A stretch of DNA of 64,000 nucleotides from Urechis unicinctus (GCA_034190875.2 CM067356.1:34243430-34307429); one strand, 5' to 3'. Shown: positions 21,732 to 32,009, counted from the stretch's first letter. Made by a program: numbers and translations. The notes: a model not told the origin generated them from the letters alone.

Positions 21732-21740
21732 TTGCCGACA

Positions 21741-23324
21741 GGATATGTTTTATTGTTCAACCCCTTGCTTAGCAGTTTTCTGCGTGATCAAAACAATAGT
21801 ATGTTTTTCTACACAAACTGACCATCCCGTCACCACGCAATTCTTCTTTAAACAATTTGAGTGTTGGTTTGAAAAATGTTTGATGCTCGAGACAGCATGG
21901 TTGATGAACCCAAACCTGACCATAGCACCTAGCTTTCACTCTAGATTCATGGCTAGTCACTGTTGGTAACCATTGATTCCAATTACAGAAATATGCCTTT
22001 TAATGTTTAATTTTGGTTTGGCAACCTCTTCCAAACATCATTGAAGCCCACATACATATAATCACAATACAAAGAATATGAAAAGTGTGACAGGGAGGAA
22101 CAACTATTCTTGGGGAATTTAGTTGAAATATATAACGAACATTTATCTGAAATGCAATGATCCTCGCCAGTACACACCTTTCATTTGTTTTGCTGGCACA
22201 TTATTACAAGTAATAAATTTTTTGGTTGGTACCATTATAACTGGAGCTTTTTGAATTTGAAGAGGACAAGTTGAAAAGGTTTAGCATCTGAATGCCTCAC
22301 CTTAACTTCATGCTGACTTGCTTGGTTTTGAGAATGGCTTTCATCTGAGCCATACTATACAAATTTGGTTTCTTGAAAGTGATACCATCAGTCGTTTGTG
22401 GGGGATGATAATATTGAAAATGTGTTCAATACTAAGTGGTTAAATGCATCCCATTCCCACATGTTGGAACATTTCATGGCTGAACTGCCTGACTTATTCC
22501 GAGTGCTCTTGAATGAACATGGTGGCCATTCTTTCACCAAGAAGTACAGTCCCTTTATTTGGCTTAGCAACAATCACCATGGCTTTGCAGCCCAGATCTT
22601 CCAGTTTTTCTGACTATATGATAAGTTGAAAAGGTTTAGCATCTGAATGCCTCACCTTAACTTCATGCTGACTTGCTTGGTTTTGAGAATGGCTTTCATC
22701 TGAGCCATACTATACAAATTTGGTTTCTTGAAAGTGATGCCATCAGACGTTTGTTGGGGTGATAATATTGAAAATGTGTTCAATACTAAGTGGTTTAATG
22801 CATCCCATTACCACATATTATCATGTTGGACTTATTCAGAGTGCTTTTGAATGAACATGGTGGCCATTCTTTCACCAAGAAGTACAGTCCCTGTATCTGG
22901 CTTAGCAACAATCACCATGGCTCTCTTTCAGTTGACGGTATTCATCACACCTTTTTTGGATAAGCTCCATCATTTTTCGCTCCATCACCATGAAAGGTAT
23001 CTGAAAAGTACCATAAATAATAATAGTTGATGAATTAGGTATAGTTTGGCTCAATTTGTTGATTGTAAACTGTGTACTGGGTTCTAAATACTAAATATTT
23101 TATTAGCAAAGCTACAGCAATTTCACAAATTGTTTTTGTTGTAAAGAATTGTTTGGGCTCTCACTCATGTCTTTAAGGATAAAGAGTTAACTGCCGATGT
23201 CAACAAAGCCAAATGGTAAGTTTGTTCTTCATTCATGATCTACACAGCACATCAATGATATCAAATCAAAGAGATTTTTTCTTATTGTGAATACAATCCT
23301 TAAACAAGTCACACCCACATCTTT
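21741..23324. repeat. Inter-array spacer, copy 2
   Basis: Matches 6963-8125 plus 13815-14243. It contains the empty LINE target site tacagtccctgta at 22883-22895 and the same 360-bp internal tandem duplication (22264 and 22620). No gene supported; a 71-codon frame at 22398-22613 is destroyed in copy 1. Confidence 0.85.
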
Positions 23325-24620
23325 AACCCCCCTGTGGGTCCGGGGGTAGAATAGGCCCACTGTATCCTCCTGCATGTCGTAAGAGGCGACTAATAGGGGG
23401 CAACCTGTTGGCCGTGGGTTGCGACTCGTGTCGGTGGAAGATGGGATCCTGGTGGTTGAGTGGAGCGGTCCTTGCGAGGGCTATATCTGCAACACACCAT
23501 TTTGGCCCGGAATTCCCCTAGACGAGAGGGTGGGTAGGCCTGGCCCATTCCTATCGGCTGGTGGTGTCGTACCCTGGGACTACCCATCACATGCATTTGG
23601 CATCTTCCTTCATGACATTCATTTACTTCATGGACCATTTCTCATTTCATTGGCTTCACTAGTCCCAGAAGGCGGCTGCTTAATCAGGTCAATCGGATTC
23701 CATTAGGGGTGTTATGGTGCGCCTCTACGAGCTCAGCACCTTGCCAGTGTCTGGGCTCTATGGGTTACCTATTGTATCACTTTTTATGGGGGACGAGTAT
23801 ATCACCTGTGTAGCCCTGGCATCTTTAAGATGTCCCTTTATTGGGCTCCGGGGCGGGTGGGGAGCACAGGTGATGAATTGTTGTATTATAATGTCTTCCT
23901 CTCATACTGGCCAAAAACGAAGGCATTTAGATGAAAATGAAACTGAATCTGAGAACTGGCCAAGATTTTTTGTGCTTGAAAGGACCGACGGGAGTTTAGA
24001 GAAAGTTTCATTCATTGTTCTATTTAAAGGAATTTGTGGTGTTGCAGGTACTCCCAAAAATCTAAAACTTTTGAGATCTGGGCTTTATCTTGTCGAAACT
24101 TCCAAACTTCTTCTTCAGACCACCAAATTAGTGGCCACACAGCTGCAGAGAGAGCCGAAGAGAAGAGGTTGTTCTTGCTCGCGCTCGTATAGGACACACC
24201 TATACAACTCATGCCTTTCTACTAAGGGATGAGCCCATCCCTGAATGTATTCCTTGTCAATGTGCCTACACCGTCAAGCACATTCTCATCGAATGTGCTG
24301 ATTTGATTTTGATCCGAAATCGCTTCTTCAAGGGGTTCAAACCCTTTCAGAATTGTTTGAAAGGGTGAATCCATCCAAGATACTTGGATTCATAAGAGAA
24401 ATTGGACTTTTTTATAGATTTTAGATCATACAATTCTCATTAAATTCAATATAGTTCAAATTAATATAATTCAATTAATACAATTCAATTAATTCAATTT
24501 TTAGTTGGTTGTAAACCTTGACTTCTTATCCTTTTGTACTCGTATATACCCCTCCTTAAGTAGGCACCATATAACACACTAGTGTTGGTGTGCCGTTAAA
24601 CCCTATACTTACCTTACCTT
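23325..24620 (+). mobile_element. Internally deleted LINE, copy 2
   Basis: About 1.3 kb. It has the terminal hairpin, 5' UTR, an ORF1 start at 23891, a deletion junction near 24122, then the ORF2 C-terminal segment, full 3' UTR and cttac tail. It retains the aagcac reading that is frameshifted in the full-length LINE at 13460. It abuts a satellite remnant at its 3' end, exactly as copy 1 does. Confidence 0.88.
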
Positions 24621-24845
24621 CACTTCTGTGGAGGTAACCAGTTCTTTGGTAACAACATCCAAAACTCGTGCGTATAAGTCAAAGGGAGGGAAATGATTTG
24701 ACTAAGGAAATTTCTTCTAGCACAACAGCCAGGCGTTTCCTCCAATATTGTGAACGAGCTGCACGTAATTTAGCCATCACATATTTTCATCAAATTTGCT
24801 CTCTGCCACGATAAATGATAATAATATAATATCACGATATATGTA
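24621..24845 (-). repeat. Degraded satellite remnant
   Basis: Begins at the same satellite position as array 2 (cacttctgtggaggtaacc) but is riddled with small deletions. It ends inside the atatatgtat stretch where the LTR begins. It represents the truncated start of a third array. Confidence 0.8.
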
Positions 24846-25310
24846 TGTATCGCCAAGGTACGGAGAGAGATGCAACAACACAAAGTAGCCGCAGCAGAAT
24901 ACCAATTAGAATGCTTATCCAAGGACTTTTATTACAGACCGAGAAAATCGCAACAACAAAGATGGCGATGTAAACAAAGACAAAAACCCCTCGCAAGAGG
25001 GCGCTATAACAACTACTGGCGCGACTACTTTTCTTTCGCTTAGACAAATGAAAGAGAGGAATGAAATCCCTTAAACAGAGAACACTACATGATAAAAAGT
25101 CAGTTAAAAATGTTCGAGGTCCAAAGAAACAATGGACGGATGTCCAGCCACAAACAGGATACGAGGAACCCAACCGCAAAAGGGGAACATAGAGCCGTCA
25201 TAGTGATGGACTGCCCTCTGGCCCTGGGGATTATTCTGCCCCATATAAACATACATCAAAACGAGCAAAAACACAATCCAACAGGAGAACGTAGTAATTA
25301 GTCCGTAACA
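24846..25310 (-). repeat. Putative 3' LTR of a retrotransposon
   Basis: On the minus strand it starts TGTTACGG immediately after the pol stop and ends GCGATACA at the satellite boundary, so it has TG...CA ends and a length of about 465 bases. A TATA-like TTTATAT (minus strand) lies near 25243-25249 and a polyadenylation signal AATAAA (minus strand) at 24928-24933. No second LTR is present to confirm the ends. Confidence 0.6.
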
Positions 25311-25314
25311 TAGC

Positions 25315-26181
25315 CTACTTGGGAGGACGATGCAAGCGCGAAGAGCGTCGTGGTCCAAGGGAGGGTGTGTCCTTTGAAACAACTACTGGCGGTGGTGGGG
25401 GCGATTCAAGATGGGCCTCAGGTGGATAAGGCACAGAACAGGGTTCCTCAGGAGCGGTCATAGCAGGTGTTGAAAGCTTGCTTGGTATGTCCGGAGGATC
25501 GGGAGGACTGGGTGTCGGGACGGGGTCATGGTCCTCAGTGTCATCCTCGGTGTCTGGGCTGCAGGATGGGGGAGGAACAACGTGGGACGAAGTGGGCACC
25601 TTATAGCACTCCGAGCGGTTCACGCGATAAGAAGTACTCCTGAGTTGGTTGCCTACAAACTTCCGAACGTTACACCAAATGCCTTCGATGGAGACAACTA
25701 GGTAGCGATTGCGACTGCATGTCTTGTTGCGGTCAGCGTGGAGGTACACGAGGTCACCGATGTCGACGGCGGTGTCCAGAGGGGACATCTTACCAAGGGC
25801 CTTAGCATGCTCACTATGAGGGTGATTGGCTGTGCGAAGACGCTGCTGCTCCAAAATAAGATGTTGATCGGTGAAGTGTATCTGGTGGTTAGTGAACTGG
25901 TCACGCTGGTACCACATTTCACGAGCTGAGAGTCCACGGGAACGAATGCGTGAATTGAGGCATGAGGTAGCAACAGAAAGGGTCACAGGAGAGATGGCAC
26001 CACCCATGGGGTCCTGGCGGAGCAACTCATCGATAAGTTCGCGGACAGCCTTTTCCGCCACAGGGTTTTTGTTGATGTTTTTCACCCGCCCAAGTTCGAT
26101 GGACAGCCTGTGACGTCGGAGGAGCTCGTCATTGACGAGTGATTTGAAGCCAGGCGCTGGATCAGTGCGAATAACTGCCAT
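25315..26181 (-). pseudogene. LTR retrotransposon integrase, catalytic end and C-terminus
   Basis: 288-codon frame. It starts at the second catalytic Asp of the integrase core (Ile-Arg-Thr-Asp-Pro-Ala-Pro-Gly) and reaches the catalytic Glu in Asn-Pro-Val-Ala-Glu-Lys with 35 residues between, the D,D35E spacing of retroviral-type integrases. A small beta-rich segment follows (Gly-Asp-Leu-Val-Tyr-Leu, then Asn-Arg-Tyr-Leu-Val-Val), and then a long Pro/Asp/Ser-rich tail ending at the LTR. The first catalytic Asp lies in the upstream frame at 26162-26990, so a frameshift or small deletion near 26170 splits the domain. Invertebrate LTR retrotransposon, Ty3-like or related; family not decided. Confidence 0.8.
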
Positions 26182-26995
26182 GGGGCCTAAGGCCTATGCA
26201 GAGACAAATCAGTGCATCCCGCAGAGTGTTGTGGCGCTCATCTTCGATGAGGCAAGACGTGGTGAATGAAGTGGCAGTTTCCCGGAGCACGAGGATGAGC
26301 TGGCGATTACGCTTAATTACATCGGCAGCGAAGGAGAACCCGAGTGCATCTGGGGGGTCGGACGAAGACTGGAGTTGGATTGTAGATGGGACAGTGCGAA
26401 GTGCAGCGCACTGGTGGCATCCGGTTGTAACTGTGTCAATCGACTTGTCCATGTCGAGAGCAAAGAAGTAGCGACGAACGATTGACTTGAGCTGGTGGCT
26501 TGATGGATGATCGAGTTGTATGTGCTGCGCTGTAAGTAGGCCATCTAAAATTTGACGGGGCACAACGATGCACTCACGAGTTGGAGCGAGTGGAACATCG
26601 CGACGAACGACGATCAGACCATCCTTGGCCAGGGATGCAACCTGAAGATAGCGCTTGAAATCTTTGGCATTAGTGACCATTTTTGAGGGACGTGCCCCCT
26701 GCACCAGGTGTGCCCGAGTGCGGCGTAGATCTGGACATTCAGATTGGATTGCAGACCAGGCAGCTCGGCTCGTGAACGGCAACTTTATTTTGCCTGTGAG
26801 AATATCCTGTGCCGATACGCGCAATACAACAGACTCTTCACTTCGCTGGACAAATGAGCAAATCTGACAAGGAGTGTTCAAGCAGGCTGGGGCGTTGCGG
26901 CTAGCAAAGTCAGGCGGAATGTTGGCGGAGCCAGCGAGGTGGCGTACGGTCGCTTGGTACCGGCTGACAGTAGAGAGAGAATGTGGAGACGCGGG
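26162..26995 (-). pseudogene. LTR retrotransposon pol: RNase H end, integrase zinc-binding and core start
   Basis: Reading leftward, the frame gives His-Leu-Ala-Gly-Ser-Ala-Asn (the typical end of the pol RNase H region), then a Cys-x2-Cys linker. A His-x4-His ... Cys-x2-Cys zinc-binding module of integrase follows (His-Ile-Gln-Leu-Asp-His and Cys-His-Gln-Cys near 26400), then Phe-Ala-Ala-Asp-Val-Ile, the first catalytic Asp. The open frame formally extends to 27322, but its upstream third is the wrong frame for RNase H. Reverse transcriptase, protease and gag are missing: the element is cut off near 27327, next to a SINE-like tail. Confidence 0.75.
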
Positions 26996-26999
26996 GACT

Positions 27000-27315
27000 T
27001 GAGGAAAACTCACCGAGGCATAACTTCTCGTAAGCCTGTACACAAGGCTTGCTGTCGGTGAGGATGGAAGCAATGCGAGTCGACTGGATGAGATAAGGGC
27101 TGAAGTGCTTGGTCGATGCAGCAATGGAAAGGGCTTCAACTTCACAGGGCAGCCACGTGGGTTGGCGGCCGCAGAGTTTGGCGCTGAAGAAACCAGCGAG
27201 GCACAGCTTGTCTTGGCGGGTAACGTACAGAGTGGCGCCGATGCAATGGCTCTTAACTGCACCGTCAGTAGCAATCCATAACTGGTCAGTAGGGCGAGGG
27301 AGCGTGATTGTGATA
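27000..27315 (-). pseudogene. LTR retrotransposon RNase H domain in a shifted frame
   Basis: In a different minus-strand frame from the adjacent pol piece, this stretch reads Ile-Ala-Thr-Asp-Gly-Ala-Val, then Cys-Glu-Val-Glu-Ala-Leu, then Ile-Leu-Thr-Asp-Ser-Lys. This matches the Asp-Glu-Asp order of an RNase H active site. A frameshift near 26995 separates it from the rest of pol. This is the 5'-most surviving part of the element. Confidence 0.6.
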
Positions 27316-27365
27316 TATACATCTTACAAAGGCGGCTGCTTAATCAGGTCAATCATTTCCATATA

Positions 27366-28949
27366 CAGTAAAACCTGTCTAATCAGGTCGGTCAAGGGAC
27401 TTGACCAGAGTGACCTTAATGCACAGGTGACCAGATTGTACAGGTTGTGAAGTTTGTGTTCATTTAGCCTGAAATTCTTTAACTCAGAGTTATTGTATGA
27501 ACATACATGTTAATGCACTCAAAATCATTGTGTGGTCTTTTTTGTTCATATATATGGCAAATATTTTTATTTTGCTTGCATACTCCTGAAGCAAACATGG
27601 GCTGTGTGATGCCAAGTGCAGAGGTGGTAGCGGCGAGAAGGCTGCTGAGCTCAGTGTCATGGGGTGACACCAACTCAGTGGCAACCTCTGTAGAGGGGCA
27701 AGCAGGTCGGAGGGGAAGCCAGCGTGGAGGAAACAGTTGGTCACTGTCTCTGGCTTTACCTCCTTTACTGCTCCGGCGATCCAGCGGCAGGCTTCGAGGA
27801 CATCCACAGATGGTGCGGCGAAGGAGGCGTCTTCTGTAGTGCACCTTGAAATTCTGGATAATGCCTTGATCCAGAGGCTGAAGCTTGGAGGTGGTGTTGG
27901 CTGGGAAGAACACTAGCTTTGTGTTAGTGAGGGAGCAGTCTTTTGGGTGGCATGGGGCATTGCCAACAAACATCAACACATGCCTCTGCTGGAGTCTCAT
28001 TTTCTTGTCAAAGTCTGTAATCCACTCCAAGAACAGACCACTTAACATCCAGGCTTTCTTGTTTGCTCTGTATTTCACAGGCAAGGTAGCTGGGTCCATG
28101 TTTCTGAAGCACCGAGGTTTCTGTGACTTGCCAATCACCAGGGGAGTTTGAAATTCCCCAATGGCATTGCAAGTTAGCACAAGAGTAAGTCTCTCTTTCG
28201 AATGTTTTCCGCCGTGACAGTCGCTGTCTTTCACAGCTAGGGTCCTGTCAGGAAGGGCTGGAAAAACACCCCTGTCTCATCCATGTTGTAAATGTCCCGT
28301 GGGGCATACCCCTCGCATATGGATGGAAGTTTGCGGTGCCAATCTTCTACTGTCTCTGGGCAGACACTGGCACTTTCCCCACACAGCTTGCTAGAGGCTA
28401 TGTTGTGACGGCGCTTGAAGCTCTCAAGCCAACCGTTCGATGCCTTGAATTCATCTTCTCCGAGTTCCCTGGCGTAGAACCTGGCTTGCTCCTGGATCAT
28501 GGGACCGCTGACTGGTAGATTCTGCGCTCGCACTCGAATAAACCACTGCCATGTTAGTGTGTTTACATCGTCGTGCTTGCTGCTGAAGAATCGTCGTTTG
28601 CCGTCTGGTTCGTTCCTCTCAAACGCATCAGTAAGATCTCGCTGTCTGTGACTGTTGTTCTCCCCTGCCCAGTTTCAGTACACAAATGTGTGACTGGCCG
28701 GCAAAACCAGCCGCCGAATGAGCGATATACAAGCCCTCACATTTCAGCAGCGAATTCACGCGTAAAATCTGCGTTCTTCGACCGCATTGCATAGGTAATA
28801 TTGACCGTTATCCGGAAGGGGCAGGTGACCGGGATAAACAGGTGACCGCTCCTATCTTTTACATGTAAATTCTCAAGGGACTGAAACTGAGCGATTGGTA
28901 TGTACAGGTGACCGGGTTGTACAGGTGACCGGTAACACAGGTTTGACTG
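27366..28949 (-). mobile_element. Tigger/pogo-type DNA transposon, 1,584 bp
   Basis: Bounded by TA on both sides (27364-27365 and 28950-28951), with imperfect terminal inverted repeats starting CAGTAAAACCTGT on the left and CAGTCAAACCTGT on the right (read inward). Repeated acaggtgacc motifs occur in the subterminal regions at both ends and are plausible transposase binding sites. It holds one degenerate transposase gene on the minus strand. Confidence 0.9.
27490..28605 (-). pseudogene. Tigger/pogo transposase, CENP-B HTH plus DDE domain, inactivated
   Basis: A CENP-B-type helix-turn-helix lies near 28390-28600 (Trp-Phe-x-Arg-Val-Arg-Ala-Gln-Asn-Leu-Pro-Val-Ser-Gly). The DDE domain follows with the first Asp in Tyr-Asn-Met-Asp-Glu-Thr-Gly. 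The second catalytic position reads Phe-Val-Gly-Asn-Ala-Pro-Cys-His where the family has Asp-Asn, a GAC-to-GGC change. The third Asp is present in Gln-Pro-Leu-Asp-Gln-Gly. One frameshift lies near 28245. A second, near 27810, moves the C-terminus (Asp-Val-Leu-Glu-Ala-Cys-Arg-Trp ... Asn-Cys-Phe) into another frame. Three independent lesions make it inactive. Confidence 0.88.
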
Positions 28950-29017
28950 TACCTGTCTTGGCACCATATAACACATGGGTGTCGGTGTGCCGCTAAACGC
29001 CATTCTCACCTTACCTC

Positions 29018-29119
29018 AAATGTTCACATGTATGGTTCTGCTTGCCTTTGACAGCTGAATAAGATATTCCCTGATCTCCAAAGCTCAGCACAATGCATTC
29101 CAGGTTTCTTACCATAGTT
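29018..29119. repeat. Direct duplicate of 29936-30036
   Basis: About 100 bases (ttcacatgtatggttctgct onward to accatagttct) recur at 29936-30036. Here the sequence stops where a SINE-like element begins; the other copy continues into unique sequence. Confidence 0.85.
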
Positions 29120-29121
29120 CT

Positions 29122-29494
29122 TCCCCCTGTGGGTCCTGGGTTAGAAAAGGCCCACTGTATCCTCCTGCATGTCGTAAGAGGCGACTTATAGGGGGCAACC
29201 TGTTGGCCGTGGGTTGCGACTCGTGTCGGTGGACAATGGGATCCAAGTGGTTGAGAAGAGAGGTTCTTTTGAGGGCCATGTCTGCAACACATAACTCTGG
29301 CCCGGATTTCACCTTGACGAGTGGCTGGAATGGCCTGGTTCAGTCAATCGGCTGGTGTCGACTTGCCCAAGGATAATCGTTTCTATTTTTAAAGGCAGTT
29401 GCTTAATCTGGTCAATGTTATCTATTAACATTTCTTGCCACCATATAACACATGAGTGTTGGTGTGCCATTAAACCCTATACTTACCTTACCTT
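29122..29494 (+). mobile_element. SINE-like LINE derivative
   Basis: Has the ccccctgtgggtcc start, the gtcgtaagaggcgac and ttgcgactcgtg blocks of the LINE 5' UTR, then the ggcagttgcttaatc block, the conserved 3' hairpin and the cttac tail. No coding capacity. Confidence 0.85.
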
Positions 29495-29662
29495 CATGAA
29501 ATCCCCGAATATAACACATCGACGTCATGTGCTGAACTAGGCTCAATGTGTTCAGTGTAGCACAGCGGGCCCGGTCCAAAACAGATTGATACCAATGATG
29601 AAGCACTCACAAAATGCGGGAGTAATGCTGGCATCAACACATGCAATAAAAATTGGAATTTC

Positions 29663-29936
29663 AGGACAAAGGGATCCATGTTGTTGAGTGGAGCGGTCCT
29701 CTAGTGGGCCATATCTGCAAACCACCACTTTGGCCCGGATTTCACCTGGACGAGAGGCTGGAATGGCCTGGTCAAGTCAATCGGCTGGTGGTGACTTGCC
29801 CTAGGATAATAGTTTCCATTTTTATCTTTTCTATCTCCATTTATCTTAGAAGGCGGCTGCTTAATCAGGTCAATCATATCTATTAACCCTTCTTGGCACC
29901 ATATAACACATGAGTGTTGGTGTGTTACCTTACCTT
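29663..29936 (+). mobile_element. SINE-like LINE derivative, 5'-truncated
   Basis: Starts within the 5' UTR-derived part (gggatccatgttgttgagtgg), continues through ggcggctgcttaatcaggtc and ends with a shortened 3' tail (tgtgttaccttacc). Confidence 0.82.
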
Positions 29937-30345
29937 ATATGTTCACATGTATTGTTCTGCTTGCCTTTGACAGCTGAATAAGATATTCCCTGATCTCCCA
30001 GCTTAGGACGCTGCATTCCAGGTTTCTTACCATAGTTCTGTAGTTTGCAGTGAATTGGATAGCTGCCACATGGCCTAATACTTTTTGGAACGAGAATAAT
30101 TCCTCTTGTGCTATGAACTTTGTGTCAGCGTCAGATACAGTTAATCTACATTTATTACCATGCAGCTCTGCTATAATTTTGATCCTTGTTTTCTTTTTGC
30201 CACACAAACAATGGTAGTGCGATCCCTTGGAACATGCTGCCATCTGTATGGCTTTCAGACTGTTTAGGAAAACAATATTTGTTTTGGGATTTCATATTGT
30301 ATTTTGTTGACTTACCTAGAGGCATCTTAGTAAATACATCCATGT
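29937..30345 (-). other. Unrecognised coding-like stretch
   Basis: A minus-strand frame of 102 codons (29935-30243) and an overlapping 62-codon frame. The first contains His-Tyr-His-Cys-Leu-Cys-Gly-Lys-Lys-Lys, suggestive of a small zinc-binding segment, but I recognise no family. It lies downstream, on the same strand, of the MULE-like fragment at 31525-32009 and could be part of the same dead element. Low confidence that it was ever coding. Confidence 0.25.
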
Positions 30346-31100
30346 TAAATAAAGAACAACAAGGTTTGAGTAGGCAGGTCGTATGTCAATGAACAAATCA
30401 TAAGAATACACTGGCATTGCGTATAATGGAAGAAAAAGCTAGACATTTTCTGGTTTTTATCTGGTTATAGCACATTATTGAGGAGATCTCGCTCATAGCC
30501 TAGGGTTATTCAAACAAAAGAATCACAAGCACATAGCTTTAATACTATTTACATTTTCAGCACACAGCCTTGCTTTACAAGCTTATTGAATAACCAACAC
30601 TCATTGCCTCATCTATCTTTCTGTGTAAAATAATTGTGTGTGTATGTATTGGGGCTGCTTGCCAGCACACGTGACAGCCTCTCAGGGCTTGACCACTCTT
30701 AATCAAGGATCAACTTTCAGCTTAAAGTGTACCAAACATAGTTACCTTGTAAAATAATTGATGAGCTGGGCACATTTAAAGCATACTGGGGGACTGGTTT
30801 CAATTATGATACTTAATTGTTATTATGTTGGAACTAGAATCCTGTCAGATAATGTTCTGATCTGTTGTCACTTTTCAAATGTATGTTAAATGATACAAGG
30901 TGAAAAGTAGACCCACGCTGATGTATAAACCCCTTATTATAAATATTCATAGATCAGTGTGGGGAAGGTGTTGTGAGATTTTCTCTGACGTTTAGACCTT
31001 ATAATGTTTATAAGAACATGCAGACAGAAACTTTAAGACACCCACCCTCCTGCCTCCGCCTAACAGAAATAAGGGAGCATGGGGCGTTGAGACGGGACCC
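30346..31100. other. No feature seen
   Basis: AT-rich unique sequence without credible ORF or repeat. Confidence 0.5.
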
Positions 31101-31167
31101 TATTGAATCTGCAGAGGTCAGGAGCTATGAATATATCAGGCAAACAGGACTATTCTACAGATTTTAA
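31101..31167 (+). pseudogene. Possible LINE ORF2 C-terminal relic
   Basis: Ends Tyr-Ile-Arg-Gln-Thr-Gly-Leu-Phe-Tyr-Arg-Phe-stop, close to the C-terminus of the LINE at 13607 (Phe-Ile-Arg-Glu-Ile-Gly-Leu-Phe-Tyr-Arg-Phe). The upstream sequence does not align by eye, so this is a short relic of a related LINE at best. Confidence 0.35.
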
Positions 31168-31524
31168 TTCAATTCAAAGAGACAAATATTTCTCAATGTA
31201 TTGGTGAAAACTCTCCAGGAATGTTGTTGTCTAGGTCCCGAAGTTGAGGATTTCTCTTCGTTTGAACATAACACACCTGTGGACACAAAGTTTTAGCAGC
31301 ATTAAAGTATGGTCTGCTGCAAATATTTAAAGCAGTATTCATCAAAGGGAGGGGAAATAAATAAGCTGTAAAAGGTAATTTAGTGAAAGTGATGATTTAA
31401 TCAGTGCTTGAAGCAATTATTCATTAACCATTTTGCCTGGTTTCCTCAGATTCATTACCTTTCGTGACAATTGTTTTTGACGAACGTTGGAGTCACCGGC
31501 TTCGGACTTCAGCTTCTTTTTGTT

Positions 31525-32009
31525 CTACAAAGAAGAATATACAATATTCCGCAGAATATTTAACATCACATTCTGTCCCGTTTCTCCAAGTTTTTCTTTT
31601 CGGAGGCGGCGTTTAAGAGCACAGAGAATATGCCACAGACACAAATGGATGGTAACACCAGACATTGCCGTTTCAATGGCTCCGATTTCAGCGAAATCTT
31701 TGTCGACCAGCATACACTCAGTTTTATCCTACAAGGCGGCTGCTTAAACAGGTCAATCTTATCTATTAACCTTTCTTGGCACCATATAACACATAAGTGT
31801 TGATGTGCCGTTAAACCCTATTCTTACCTTACTATACATTCAGTTTTGGTAGCCGTGACGGAGTTGTTTTGAACAAACCATTCTTGCTGAGACAGCAATC
31901 CATGAGCCACTATCTGGCCATGTCCTTCCCCATCCAGCACAACAAGGCTTGTGAGATGCATGTTTTTGTTATTCACCTTGTACGTTGTGCAACACGGGGA
32001 AGGATTCAA
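31525..32009 (-). pseudogene. MULE/ZSWIM-like transposase domain fragment split by a SINE-like insertion
   Basis: Two minus-strand frames (32009-31834 and 31725-31525) join in frame once the insertion and one target copy are removed. The first gives Tyr-Lys-Val-Asn-Asn ... Leu-Val-Val-Leu-Asp-Gly with Ile-Val-Ala-His-Gly-Leu-Leu. The second gives Val-Asp-Lys-Asp-Phe-Ala-Glu-Ile and Leu-Cys-Leu-Trp-His-Ile-Leu. This order is that of the MULE transposase core as also found in ZSWIM proteins. At the usual Asp-Ala-Thr-Tyr-Lys site this copy reads Cys-Thr-Thr-Tyr-Lys, so the first catalytic Asp appears lost. No SWIM finger was found. Either a dead MULE or an exon of a domesticated ZSWIM-type gene. 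Confidence 0.65.
31726..31833 (+). mobile_element. 5'-truncated SINE-like insertion with 14-bp target duplication
   Basis: Contains only the ggcggctgctta block and 3' tail. It is flanked by atacactcagtttt (31712-31725) and atacattcagtttt (31834-31847), one mismatch in 14. It sits inside the MULE-like coding exon. Confidence 0.88.

Larger units (their letters stand above)
27328..29016 (+). mobile_element. SINE-like tail split by a Tigger insertion
   Basis: 27328-27365 carries the ggcggctgcttaatcaggtc block, and 28950-29016 carries the ggcaccatataacacatgg and terminal tail of the same short element. The two halves join at a TA that was duplicated by the Tigger insertion. The 5' part of the element is missing, replaced by the truncated LTR element. 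Confidence 0.8.

Noticed and set aside
22398-22613. 71-codon ORF in spacer copy 2
   Set aside because: The almost identical spacer copy 1 has a stop and an insertion in the same place.
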